From Pelagerythrobacter aerophilus (lineage in GTDB: Bacteria > Pseudomonadota > Alphaproteobacteria > Sphingomonadales > Sphingomonadaceae): a DNA stretch of 64,000 nucleotides. Below are positions 44,043 through 51,884 of this stretch, one piece after another; positions within the stretch are counted from its first letter, which is position 1; each line of letters opens with the position of its first letter. The notes beneath the pieces were generated by a model, which worked only from the letters and a program-made list of their open reading frames with translations, was not told where the DNA came from and made no database searches. Made by a program: the position numbers and the translations under genes. The stretch lies in assembly GCF_003581645.1 (NCBI RefSeq), contig NZ_QXFK01000015.1, positions 159,825-223,824 on the forward strand, in the 5' to 3' direction.

Positions 44043-44051
44043 AGGTGGGCC

Positions 44052-44084
44052 TCCGTGAGTGTCGTTCTCCTCGACACCCACGGA
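44052..44084 (+). terminator. Hairpin after the relaxase gene
   Basis: Arms TCCGTGAGTGTCG (44052-44064) and CGACACCCACGGA (44072-44084) pair at 12 of 13 positions, the remaining pair being G-U-like, with a 7-base loop. It begins 10 bases after the relaxase stop. No clear U-run follows. Confidence 0.5.
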
Positions 44085-44107
44085 TGCAAACTCCTGGTCG
44101 CGACTAC

Positions 44108-44122
44108 TAGGTTCGAGCCCTA
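44108..44122 (+). other. tRNA T-arm-like fragment
   Basis: TAGG-TTCGAGC-CCTA has the size, loop consensus and stem of a tRNA T-arm and lies in non-coding DNA between the transfer operon and the Argonaute gene. No other tRNA arms are visible. It may be a remnant of a tRNA-type attachment site or chance. Confidence 0.25.
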
Positions 44123-44282
44123 TCGCGCTTTAAAGCCTCCAAAGACGAGGCGAGCATCGCGCCCTCAGCGGGAGCGTCGAGAACCCCTTAATCGCCAGAC
44201 AGTCACCCTCCCTTATCCGCGAGATGCGGCGCTGCGACAATGGTAGCGCGAAACCGAGGCGATGGCCGACGACATCACCAAA

Positions 44283-45743
44283 CTAGATGTAGCGGGGATA
44301 GTCCGTGCTGACGGCCTGACCCTCTTTCACATATTTCAGAACCTCGCCGACCATGCGCGCGGCACGGATGGGGATCGGGAGCCGCTGGTTCATCTGGGTC
44401 GAGTTCCAGTTGATCTTGGTGAGGGAGAGCACTTCCTCGGCGATTTGCGAGATCGTGCTGTCGCTGCCGGGATGGGGACAGAGGAGCAACGGCCTCGGAT
44501 CGTAGATGCCAGGATAAGTGCCGTAATAGGGCATGCTGCCATTGGTGTAGAGCAAGCCCTTTCCGCCGAGATCGACAAACGTGCCGCGCAGCACGGGATA
44601 GTTACCGTCGCGCAGCACCTTCACCGAATAGGATTCCTGCACCCACACGAGATCGCGCAGCTCGGTGCCGGCCTCGCTGAGCGCTTCGTAGATTCCCTCT
44701 GCTTCATCTTGACGGAACCGGGAAGTCTTAAGCACGATGACACGTGCCGGCAGCGTCTTGTGATGGGTGCGATAGGCGGCGAGCACCCGGCCGACGAGTT
44801 CCTTGGCGTCGTCGCGGGCCATATAAGGATGGCGCCCACGGCTCTCGGTATGGGCGCGATTGCCCTTCAGCACGAAGCCACGCCCGCGTTCATCGAACAT
44901 CTGGGCCGAGCTCGTGAAAAGCTGCTGGCCGCCGACCTCACGGTAGAAGCTGATCCCGATATAGCAGGAGGTATATTCGCCTTCCTTGGGCAAGCGGCGC
45001 CAAGGAATACGGCCGCTGCCCTTGTAATAGAGCGTGGTCAGCAAATTCCAGCTGCGTCCTGCCATGTCTTGGATCTTGCGCGCGCTCGTTTCCTTGATCT
45101 TGCGCGGGATAATGGCCCTGTCGTCGAGCACATCCTCCCAGACGATTTGGATCGGAAAATTGAGGCCCATGGCTCTGGCCTTGAGCAGCCCGCGAAAATT
45201 TGGAGCGTCGGATCCCGCGCTGTCTTCTTCCTCGGTAGTGCCATCTGAGTCGACCTTGGCGCTCCAGACTCGTTCGATCAGCCGCACCGGCAGCGCGACC
45301 AAGGCGACATGTGGCCGGCTGCCTCCATCATCGAGCATCTGAAGCTGCTCGACGATGGCGTCGACTGCCATCTCGACGGCCTTTTCGTGGCTCGGCTCTT
45401 TGGCGATCTTGTCGATCTGTGCCTGCGACAGAATGGCGGTGGCACCGTCATCAACCTCGAAACGGCAGCGATAGGGATTCTGATTGCTCAGCCCGGGAAA
45501 CGCTGGATGGAGGTTGGGATGCTTCTCCGATCTGCCTTCGATGCCGGTTGACGCGGTGTCGATGAAGCCCTTCGCATCTTCGACGGTTTTGGCGCTGCCG
45601 ACCACAGCCACCTTGATCACGTCGCCGACGAAGGTCTGGAGCGGTCCCGCGTCCATGAGACCGAGCCGAGGATCGGGATGATGGTGCCTGTCGCCGAATT
45701 CGAGCTCTGGTTCGTCGAAAATCTTTGTAGGGAACGGTGTCAT
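44283..45743 (-). CDS. Short prokaryotic Argonaute (MID-PIWI), catalytically inactive type
   Basis: A 486-residue protein with MID and PIWI domains only. The MID part includes [20 protein letters not shown] and [23 protein letters not shown] begins about residue 260 with [20 protein letters not shown] and ends with [20 protein letters not shown] (about 436-455). The first catalytic Asp position of the DEDX tetrad (GID in active proteins) reads GIS, so slicing is not expected. Short pAgos use a guide RNA to sense invading DNA and trigger a partner effector. The partner gene overlaps it by 4 bases upstream, encoding a DUF4365-APAZ nuclease, as in SPARDA systems. Confidence 0.9.
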   Translation of the reverse strand: MTPFPTKIFDEPELEFGDRHHHPDPRLGLMDAGPLQTFVGDVIKVAVVGSAKTVEDAKGFIDTASTGIEGRSEKHPNLHPAFPGLSNQNPYRCRFEVDDGATAILSQAQIDKIAKEPSHEKAVEMAVDAIVEQLQMLDDGGSRPHVALVALPVRLIERVWSAKVDSDGTTEEEDSAGSDAPNFRGLLKARAMGLNFPIQIVWEDVLDDRAIIPRKIKETSARKIQDMAGRSWNLLTTLYYKGSGRIPWRRLPKEGEYTSCYIGISFYREVGGQQLFTSSAQMFDERGRGFVLKGNRAHTESRGRHPYMARDDAKELVGRVLAAYRTHHKTLPARVIVLKTSRFRQDEAEGIYEALSEAGTELRDLVWVQESYSVKVLRDGNYPVLRGTFVDLGGKGLLYTNGSMPYYGTYPGIYDPRPLLLCPHPGSDSTISQIAEEVLSLTKINWNSTQMNQRLPIPIRAARMVGEVLKYVKEGQAVSTDYPRYI

Positions 45744-47062
45744 GCGAACAGCCCCTCCTGCTCGTCGGCGTCCTCTACCCTGCGCTTCGGGCTTCCCCAG
45801 ACATCTTCGGGTACGCGCGTGCTGAGCTCGATGCTGGGCGGCGCGCCGAAAATCAGGCCAGGTTCAATGACGGGTGCGGCAGCAAAAAGATCGCCTTTCT
45901 CGGATTGCCTGGCGGAAAGGAAGCGGTGCCACATGATGACCTGCCCGCGTAGCGCGCTGCTGTTGTCGAGGCGCTTCTTTCCGGCCAGGAGGGCGGCGGG
46001 ATGCGGATGGGGCCGGAACCCATTAGTGGTGAAATAATAGCTCGGATTCACGACCAGATACCATTGGCCAGCGAGGAGCTCGAAGCGCGGCGAGAAGGCG
46101 TGATGGCGCACGAAATCGACCCGGTCCGGATCGGTCTTGCTGCGCACCACATTGACGACATCTGCGTCGGTCTTCTTCTTCGCTGACTCATAGTAGAAGG
46201 TGCGCGAAACGCCTTCCTCCAAGGCGCAGAAGTAGAGCAGCTTCCGCGTTTTCGACCACCACAGATCGTCCCGAAACTGGTGGCGCAGCGTGTCGCGCAG
46301 CAGATGCGAAAAAATATGCCGCTCGTCCTCGTCGTCGTGAAACGCGAAATATTCGGTCTCAATAGCCTCGACCTGATCTTCGTCGACGAGTTCGCGGCAG
46401 GCCGAGGTGCGGGGGTCATGAAAGGACCAGAAGCGTCCGCCGCGCATGACCCAATCGAAGCGCGGCGTCTCGTCGCCGTCCAGCAGGGTCGCGACCGCCT
46501 TGTTTGGGGTGAATGGTGTGGTGGCGACGAACAGCTCGGTGGGCAGTGTGAGAGGGAGGATGTTGACCAGGGCCTCCTCGCCGCCCCCTAGCGGCGGCAC
46601 ATAATAACCGAAGCCGGCCTTTGGCACTGTGAGGTCGGCGAGGCGGTCCACCGCCGCGCTGTCGAGGCAATCGGTCTGCTTGTCGAATTGCAGCCGGCGC
46701 TCACCATCACCGAGGTCGGAGGGGATCGCCTTCCAGAAGAAGCTCTCGTCATCCTGCCGATAGAGCACCAGGATCACAGGTAGGTTCGAGCCCCGCCAAT
46801 AAGCGAGATCGGCGCTGCGGACCAAATAACAGAAGCCATTGTCGGTCTCCGAGGAATAGCGTCCCCTGGCGGTGCTCTTGACTTGGACCGCGATCATGCG
46901 GGCGGTGGGCTGCCCTTGCACCATGACTTCGGCGATGCCGTCGATGCCGGCTTCGAGACGTGAGCGGGCATCGAACTGGAAACCGATGCCAAGGAACTTC
47001 AGCCGGACGGCCGCTTCGCCGATTTCGCCTATCAGCTGATTGGACGTGATTGTTTTCGCCAT
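45740..47062 (-). CDS. DUF4365-APAZ effector nuclease partner of short Argonaute (DREN-APAZ, SPARDA-like)
   Basis: A 440-residue protein. The N-terminal DUF4365 domain, a PD-(D/E)XK nuclease fold, has [20 protein letters not shown], the Asp in [11 protein letters not shown] (about residue 40) and [10 protein letters not shown] (Q-x-K, about 60). The C-terminal APAZ region, which stands in for the Argonaute N/PAZ part, includes [20 protein letters not shown] and [20 protein letters not shown]. In SPARDA, target recognition by the short Argonaute unleashes collateral DNA and RNA cleavage by this effector, causing abortive infection. Start at ATG 47060-47062, where the family pattern begins. Divergent from the methyltransferase. 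Confidence 0.88.
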   Translation of the reverse strand: MAKTITSNQLIGEIGEAAVRLKFLGIGFQFDARSRLEAGIDGIAEVMVQGQPTARMIAVQVKSTARGRYSSETDNGFCYLVRSADLAYWRGSNLPVILVLYRQDDESFFWKAIPSDLGDGERRLQFDKQTDCLDSAAVDRLADLTVPKAGFGYYVPPLGGGEEALVNILPLTLPTELFVATTPFTPNKAVATLLDGDETPRFDWVMRGGRFWSFHDPRTSACRELVDEDQVEAIETEYFAFHDDEDERHIFSHLLRDTLRHQFRDDLWWSKTRKLLYFCALEEGVSRTFYYESAKKKTDADVVNVVRSKTDPDRVDFVRHHAFSPRFELLAGQWYLVVNPSYYFTTNGFRPHPHPAALLAGKKRLDNSSALRGQVIMWHRFLSARQSEKGDLFAAAPVIEPGLIFGAPPSIELSTRVPEDVWGSPKRRVEDADEQEGLFA

Positions 47063-47340
47063 GTCGCAATCTTGGAAGAGTCGAATAGGACGCAGAGCTA
47101 CCACAGGAGCAGGCGGAACAGATAGGGAAAACTCCGGCCTCAGCTTCACTCGGTTGTGGAAACAGCGCCAAGCAATCCACGAGCTTCGCGCCAAGAGAGG
47201 ATCGCGAACGTCGGTTACTCTTCACTGCGGCGTCACTGAGCCAGCAAACGATCAAGCGGCGCCAAAGCCGCCACCGTTTCCCTCCCGCACATCCCTCTCT
47301 CATCTTGTGAATCTGCAAGCACTCGGCGTAGTGTCACGCC

Positions 47341-50097
47341 ATGAATGCAGTGGAAATCGAAGAGGCAATATCGGAGCTGGCTGCCCAGCCATTTGACCAG
47401 GCAGAATTTCCTTTCGCGTTTCTCGAGGCATTCGGACGGAAGGCGAACACGCTGAAGCAATTGCGGGCAGGGACAACAAATGCCTCGGACCTTCCAGGCG
47501 GCGTCCTCCAGCGCAACAATATCCATATCGCCACCTGCGACCCGGGAACGGTCGACGAGACGCTGAAGGCCTTGCGGGGGAGCCCCAAGACGAGCGCGGC
47601 GAAGGCGAAGTTCATCCTCGCCACGGACGGCGTCGATCTGCAGGCGGAGGATCTGGTCAACGGCGAATCCGTCGCCTGCGCCTACACCGATTTCCCGAAC
47701 CACTTCGGCGCCTTCCTGCCGCTCGCGGGCATCACCACTGTCAAGCAAATCCGCGAGAACAGCTTCGACATCCGCGCCACCAGCAAGCTCAACAAGCTCT
47801 ACGTCGAGTTGTTGAAGAAAAACCCCGATTGGGCCACGGCGGAGCGTCGGCCCGACATGAACCATTTCATGGCACGGCTGATCTTCTGCTTCTTCGCAGA
47901 GGATACCGACATCTTTAATGGAGAGGGGCTATTCACCTCCACCGTCGAGCGGTTCAGCGACCGTGACAGCTCCAACACGCACGAGATCATCTCAAACATC
48001 TTCCGAGCGATGGACACGCCCACGCGACACGAGGGCAAGCTGGACGATCGCTATCGCAAGGCGGCAAATATCCCGCCTCACGCCGATGCCTTTCCCTATG
48101 TGAACGGTGCGCTGTTTTCCGGTAGTGTGGAGGTTCCGCGCTTCAGCCGGATGGCGCGCAGCTACCTTTTGCACATTGGCGGTTTGAACTGGAAACAGAT
48201 CAACCCTGATATCTTCGGCAGCATGATCCAGGCGGTCGCCGATGACGAGGAGCGCGGGGCGCTCGGCATGCACTATACCAGCGTGCCGAACATTCTGAAG
48301 GTGCTCAATCCGTTGTTTCTCGACGACCTGCGCCAGCAACTGGAGGAAGCGGGCGACAATACCCGCAAGCTGCTCAACCTGCGCACCCGGATGTCCAAGA
48401 TTAGGGTGTTCGATCCGGCCTGCGGATCGGGCAATTTCCTCGTCATCGCCTATAAACAGATGCGCGCAATCGAGGCCGAGATAAACAAGCGGCGCGGCGA
48501 AAGCGAACGCGACAGCGACATCCCGCTCACCAACTTTCGTGGCATCGAATTGCGCGATTTCCCGGCAGAGATCGCACGCCTTGCGCTGATCATCGCCGAG
48601 TTCCAGTGCGATGTACTCTACCGCGGCCAGAAAGAGGCACTCGCTGATTTCCTGCCGCTCGATAGCCAGAACTGGGTTAAGTGCGGCAACGCGCTTCGCA
48701 TGGACTGGCTCAGCGTATGCGAACCGCGCGGCAGAGGCGGAGGGAAAATTTTCGTCGACGATCTCTATGGCGCCCCATTGGACAGGGGCACGATTCGTTT
48801 CGAAAATGAGGGCGCTGAAACATATGTGTGCGGGAACCCCCCCTATTTGGGAGGCAAAGGGCAGACTTTAGAACAAAAGAACGAACTCGCCCAAGCGTTT
48901 GGGACGAAGAAAAAAATCGGAGAGCTTGATTATGTCTCAGGATGGTTGATTAAGGGCGCAAAGTACGCAGAAGAAACCGCTGCAAGCGTCGCATTTGTGG
49001 TTACGAATTCGGTCAACCAAGGTGCGCAAGTCCACCAGCTTTGGCCACACATATATAGTTTGAACGTAGAAATCTTCTTCGCCCATCGAGACTTCAAATG
49101 GAGCAACAATGCCACCCGCAATGCTGCAGTGATTTGCTCGATTATCGGACTTAGGAAAAGGCAAGGTGGCGGGAAGACATTGTATTCGGATGGTCTTGCA
49201 CGGCAGGTGGACCTTATTGGTCCGTATTTAATTCCGGGAAGCGAGGACATCGTAACCCAGACGCTTTCGCCCATTTCTGAAATGGCGCCAATTATCACAG
49301 GAAATAGCCCCTATGACGGCGGAAATTTGGTCCTCTCAAACGAAGAAAAGAATGCGCTAATTGCCAGCGAACCCGAAGCTGCCCAATTTGTGAAACGGCT
49401 TTGCGGGTCGCGTGACTTTTTAAACGGAGAGCAGCGTTTTTGCATTTGGATAGACGAAGGAAAGTTGCAGTTAGCAAAGCAGATTCCAAAGATCAGCGAG
49501 CGGATCGATAACGTTAAATTATCAAGGCAGGGCGGCGGCGATGTAGCTAGGAGTTTGGCTGCACGACCCCATCAATTCAGGTATACCCACCGAGCTGATC
49601 GCTATGCAGTCATTGCACCGCGCGTTTCGTCAGAGAGACGCGAGTATATCCCATTCGGCCTCCTTGACCAGAACAGTATTATCAGCGACTCCGCTCAAGC
49701 GATCTACGATCCAGAGCTTTGGAACCTGTCCATAATCCTGAGCTTGATGCATATGGCATGGGTCCGTGTCGTAGCAGGAAGACTAAAAACTGACCTCCGA
49801 TATTCATCAGCGTTGTGCTACAACGCTTTCCCAATTCCCAAGCTCACCGAACAGCACAAAGCCGACCTGACCCGCTGCGCCGAGGACATCCTCCTCGCCC
49901 GCGAGGCGCATTTCCCCAGGACCATCGCCGAACTCTACGATCCGGAGAAGATGCCCGAAAACCTCCGCCATGCACACGATCGCAATGACGAGGTCCTGGA
50001 GCGCATCTACATCGGCCGCCGGTTTAAGAACGACACCGAGCGCCTCGAAAAACTGTTCGAACTCTACACCAAAATGACCAGCGCAACGGCGGCGTGA
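47341..50097 (+). CDS. MmeI-like class I N6-adenine DNA methyltransferase
   Basis: A 918-residue modification enzyme with the MmeI layout: N-terminal region, helical spacer (MNHFMARLIFCFFAEDTDIF near 175-194), Rossmann methyltransferase with motif I VFDPACGSGNFL (about 357) and motif IV CGNPPYLGGKG (about 498), target-recognition region, and C-terminal helical domain. The N-terminal part lacks the Dx8-9ExK nuclease motif of true MmeI, so it looks methylation-only. The target-recognition stretch (about 48,780-49,830) is visibly AT-richer than the rest. With the downstream helicase and GIY-YIG genes it may form a restriction-modification system. Confidence 0.9.
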   Translation: MNAVEIEEAISELAAQPFDQAEFPFAFLEAFGRKANTLKQLRAGTTNASDLPGGVLQRNNIHIATCDPGTVDETLKALRGSPKTSAAKAKFILATDGVDLQAEDLVNGESVACAYTDFPNHFGAFLPLAGITTVKQIRENSFDIRATSKLNKLYVELLKKNPDWATAERRPDMNHFMARLIFCFFAEDTDIFNGEGLFTSTVERFSDRDSSNTHEIISNIFRAMDTPTRHEGKLDDRYRKAANIPPHADAFPYVNGALFSGSVEVPRFSRMARSYLLHIGGLNWKQINPDIFGSMIQAVADDEERGALGMHYTSVPNILKVLNPLFLDDLRQQLEEAGDNTRKLLNLRTRMSKIRVFDPACGSGNFLVIAYKQMRAIEAEINKRRGESERDSDIPLTNFRGIELRDFPAEIARLALIIAEFQCDVLYRGQKEALADFLPLDSQNWVKCGNALRMDWLSVCEPRGRGGGKIFVDDLYGAPLDRGTIRFENEGAETYVCGNPPYLGGKGQTLEQKNELAQAFGTKKKIGELDYVSGWLIKGAKYAEETAASVAFVVTNSVNQGAQVHQLWPHIYSLNVEIFFAHRDFKWSNNATRNAAVICSIIGLRKRQGGGKTLYSDGLARQVDLIGPYLIPGSEDIVTQTLSPISEMAPIITGNSPYDGGNLVLSNEEKNALIASEPEAAQFVKRLCGSRDFLNGEQRFCIWIDEGKLQLAKQIPKISERIDNVKLSRQGGGDVARSLAARPHQFRYTHRADRYAVIAPRVSSERREYIPFGLLDQNSIISDSAQAIYDPELWNLSIILSLMHMAWVRVVAGRLKTDLRYSSALCYNAFPIPKLTEQHKADLTRCAEDILLAREAHFPRTIAELYDPEKMPENLRHAHDRNDEVLERIYIGRRFKNDTERLEKLFELYTKMTSATAA

Positions 50098-50134
50098 TGA
50101 CGACGCAGGCACATTCCAAGGGAGCGATCCCGGA

Positions 50135-51193
50135 ATGAAGGTCTGCGACAAGTGCGGCCAGCCGGTAGAATTCCGTTTCATCGACGGGCGACCCACGCCC
50201 CTTCATTTCGAAGGTGGATGCTCGGGCGGTCGAGGAACTGCCGGCAGTGAGCGGGTGCGAAGGAGTGACGAGAGTAGCTGCATCCGCACGAAGTGCCCGA
50301 AGTGCTCCGATGCCGTCTTCTTCATCCGCCACAACGGAGGCAGCGTCTGGATCGATCCACCGCTCGGCCCACCATGGTACCGGCACGGTTGCATGGATGT
50401 TGACGGTCGATCAGATTCGGAAGGTCCGCACCAACGAACTTCGATCGTCGATGTCGGATTGCTTGATGAGCTGGGCGAACGCGAGGGCATCATTACCGGC
50501 GTCGTCAAGATTTCCGAGATAAGCGAAGATCGACGACGCACTCTTCTCACGATCGAAGTGGGTGAAGCGGAGGACCTGGTCGTTCTGGTTAAGGGTGGCG
50601 CAGATTCTTTCGTCGGCAAGATCGTCATCGTGGACGGCCCACAGCGTTTAATCTTTTGCGCAGACGAGAGGCGCTTTGCGTTCTCGATCCCCAATGCGCT
50701 TTCAGTTCCACGAGCATTCATTGATGCCGGAATCGACCTGCCCGAATTGCTCGGCTCATCAAAGGCAAAGAAACTTCGATCTACCATCAAGCCAGCGCTG
50801 CCAGGCGAGCTGAGCGGGAAGCAGCGCCAACTACTGGCAAAGTACAAAGCGCCGGGTGGCGGCGGGAAATGGAAACTAGCAAATCTCTTGCAGCTGATCG
50901 CAATCCTGAAGGGGCGCGAGAAAGACGAAGCTGCTCATTTGGCTGCAGTGATGATCCTCGAAAAGGCAGAGAAGCATGGAGATTGTTCTCATGCAGCCGA
51001 ACTAGCCAAGCTACTATCTCCAGCCAGAAGAGAAAACCTTCGGGCATGGTTTGCCCGCTTTTCGCCTATCTCGGTCGATATCAGCAGAAAGCAGCACAAG
51101 GCGCGCTTTTTCAATCCAGCAAAAGGGGAACGGAAGCCTTTTGACCTCGCTGCGGCTCGTCGCACTCCGTTTTTCAGGCTCGCTTCCCACTGA
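50135..51193 (+). CDS. Zinc-ribbon protein of unknown function in the defence cluster
   Basis: A 352-residue protein. The N terminus has two zinc knuckles: VCDKCGQPVEFRF (Cys 4 and 7) and CIRTKCPKCSDAVFFIRHNG with a downstream His/Cys (WYRHGCMD). Residues about 110-200 form a beta-rich region (EGIITGVVKISEISEDRRRT, LLTIEVGEAEDLVVLVKGG) that could be an OB-like fold. The C-terminal 150 residues are helical and basic. I do not recognise a family. AAGGGAG lies upstream of the ATG at 50135. It follows the methyltransferase by 37 bases and its stop lies in the half-site of the toxin-antitoxin operator, so it is part of the cluster. Confidence 0.65.
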   Translation: MKVCDKCGQPVEFRFIDGRPTPLHFEGGCSGGRGTAGSERVRRSDESSCIRTKCPKCSDAVFFIRHNGGSVWIDPPLGPPWYRHGCMDVDGRSDSEGPHQRTSIVDVGLLDELGEREGIITGVVKISEISEDRRRTLLTIEVGEAEDLVVLVKGGADSFVGKIVIVDGPQRLIFCADERRFAFSIPNALSVPRAFIDAGIDLPELLGSSKAKKLRSTIKPALPGELSGKQRQLLAKYKAPGGGGKWKLANLLQLIAILKGREKDEAAHLAAVMILEKAEKHGDCSHAAELAKLLSPARRENLRAWFARFSPISVDISRKQHKARFFNPAKGERKPFDLAAARRTPFFRLASH

Positions 51194-51241
51194 GATATCT
51201 TGACTCCCAAACCTCAGAAAGCATATATCTCATTTGAGATA
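51191..51241 (+). promoter_or_regulatory. Promoter and palindromic operator of the DinJ/YafQ-helicase-nuclease operon
   Basis: TTGACT (51200-51205) is followed after 18 bases by TATATC (51224-51229). Overlapping the -10 is a perfect palindrome TATCTCA-TT-TGAGATA (51226-51241). A further half-site TGAGATA lies upstream at 51191-51197. RelB/DinJ-type antitoxins repress their own promoters by binding such palindromes. AGGAGG precedes the DinJ start. Confidence 0.65.
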
Positions 51242-51252
51242 CAGGAGGTGTC

Positions 51253-51561
51253 ATGAACGCTCATAGCTCGATGATTCACGTCCGGATGGACAATGATCTG
51301 AAGGAGCGCGCGACCGAGGCGCTGGCGGCAATGGGCTTGTCGACCGCCGATGCCGTGCGCCTGCTGTTCCATCGCATCGCCGCCGATCAGGCCTTCCCGC
51401 TGGAGCTCAAGGTTCCCAATGCGGAAACCCGCGCGGCAATGGAAGAGGTCGAGCAGATGAAGGCCAAAGGTCGCGCTCGTTTCGGCAACGCCGATGATAT
51501 GTTTGCTTCGCTGGACGAAGAGAGCGGCAAGCTGCGCGCGAACGAAAAACCGGGCAATTGA
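51253..51561 (+). CDS. RelB/DinJ-family antitoxin
   Basis: A 102-residue protein with an N-terminal RHH DNA-binding region (MIHVRMDNDLKERATEALAA, then MGLSTADAVRLLFHRIAADQ) and a C-terminal toxin-binding helix (AETRAAMEEVEQMKAKGRAR). It neutralises the YafQ toxin and represses the operon. AGGAGGTG precedes the ATG at 51253. The toxin gene starts inside its stop codon (TTGA). Confidence 0.9.
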   Translation: MNAHSSMIHVRMDNDLKERATEALAAMGLSTADAVRLLFHRIAADQAFPLELKVPNAETRAAMEEVEQMKAKGRARFGNADDMFASLDEESGKLRANEKPGN

Positions 51562-51884
51562 AAAAGCCCGCCGCGAGCAAGCGCGCGGCTCTTCCGCGCC
51601 AGATCGAATACACGAAGGCGTTCCTGAAAGATTGGGAGCGGCTTTCGCGTTCCGGCAGATATGACATGAACCGGTTGAAGGAGGCTATGCTCCTTCTCGT
51701 CGCCAATGACGCGCCCCTCGGCCCCGAATGGCTGGATCATCCCCTCAAGGGCGAATGGCAGGGGTACCGTGAATGTCACATCGGTGGCGACTTCCTGCTG
51801 ATCTACGATGTCGACGAGAAGATCGGAAGGGCCGGAACGATCTACTTCACGCGGGCTGGAACACACAGCGAGCTTTTCAAATGA
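51558..51884 (+). CDS. YafQ/RelE-family toxin
   Basis: A 108-residue RelE-fold ribonuclease toxin: RQIEYTKAFLKDWERLSRSG, the conserved HPLKGEWQGYRECHIGGDFL, and LIYDVDEKIGRAGTIYFTRA with the terminal GTHSELF. The His/Asp pattern around HPLKG and HIGGD is that of YafQ, which cuts mRNA on the ribosome. It starts at TTG 51558 overlapping the antitoxin stop, and the helicase ATG overlaps its own stop (ATGA). An antitoxin-toxin pair coupled to a helicase is unusual. Confidence 0.9.
   Translation: MKKPAASKRAALPRQIEYTKAFLKDWERLSRSGRYDMNRLKEAMLLLVANDAPLGPEWLDHPLKGEWQGYRECHIGGDFLLIYDVDEKIGRAGTIYFTRAGTHSELFK

Noticed and set aside
46783..46797. A second TTCGAGC T-arm-like string
   Set aside because: It lies inside the DUF4365-APAZ coding sequence and its stem does not pair well; chance match.
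47341..50097. BREX or DISARM assignment for the methyltransferase
   Set aside because: No PglZ, BrxC, DrmA/B or phospholipase D partner is present nearby; the methyltransferase follows the MmeI layout instead.
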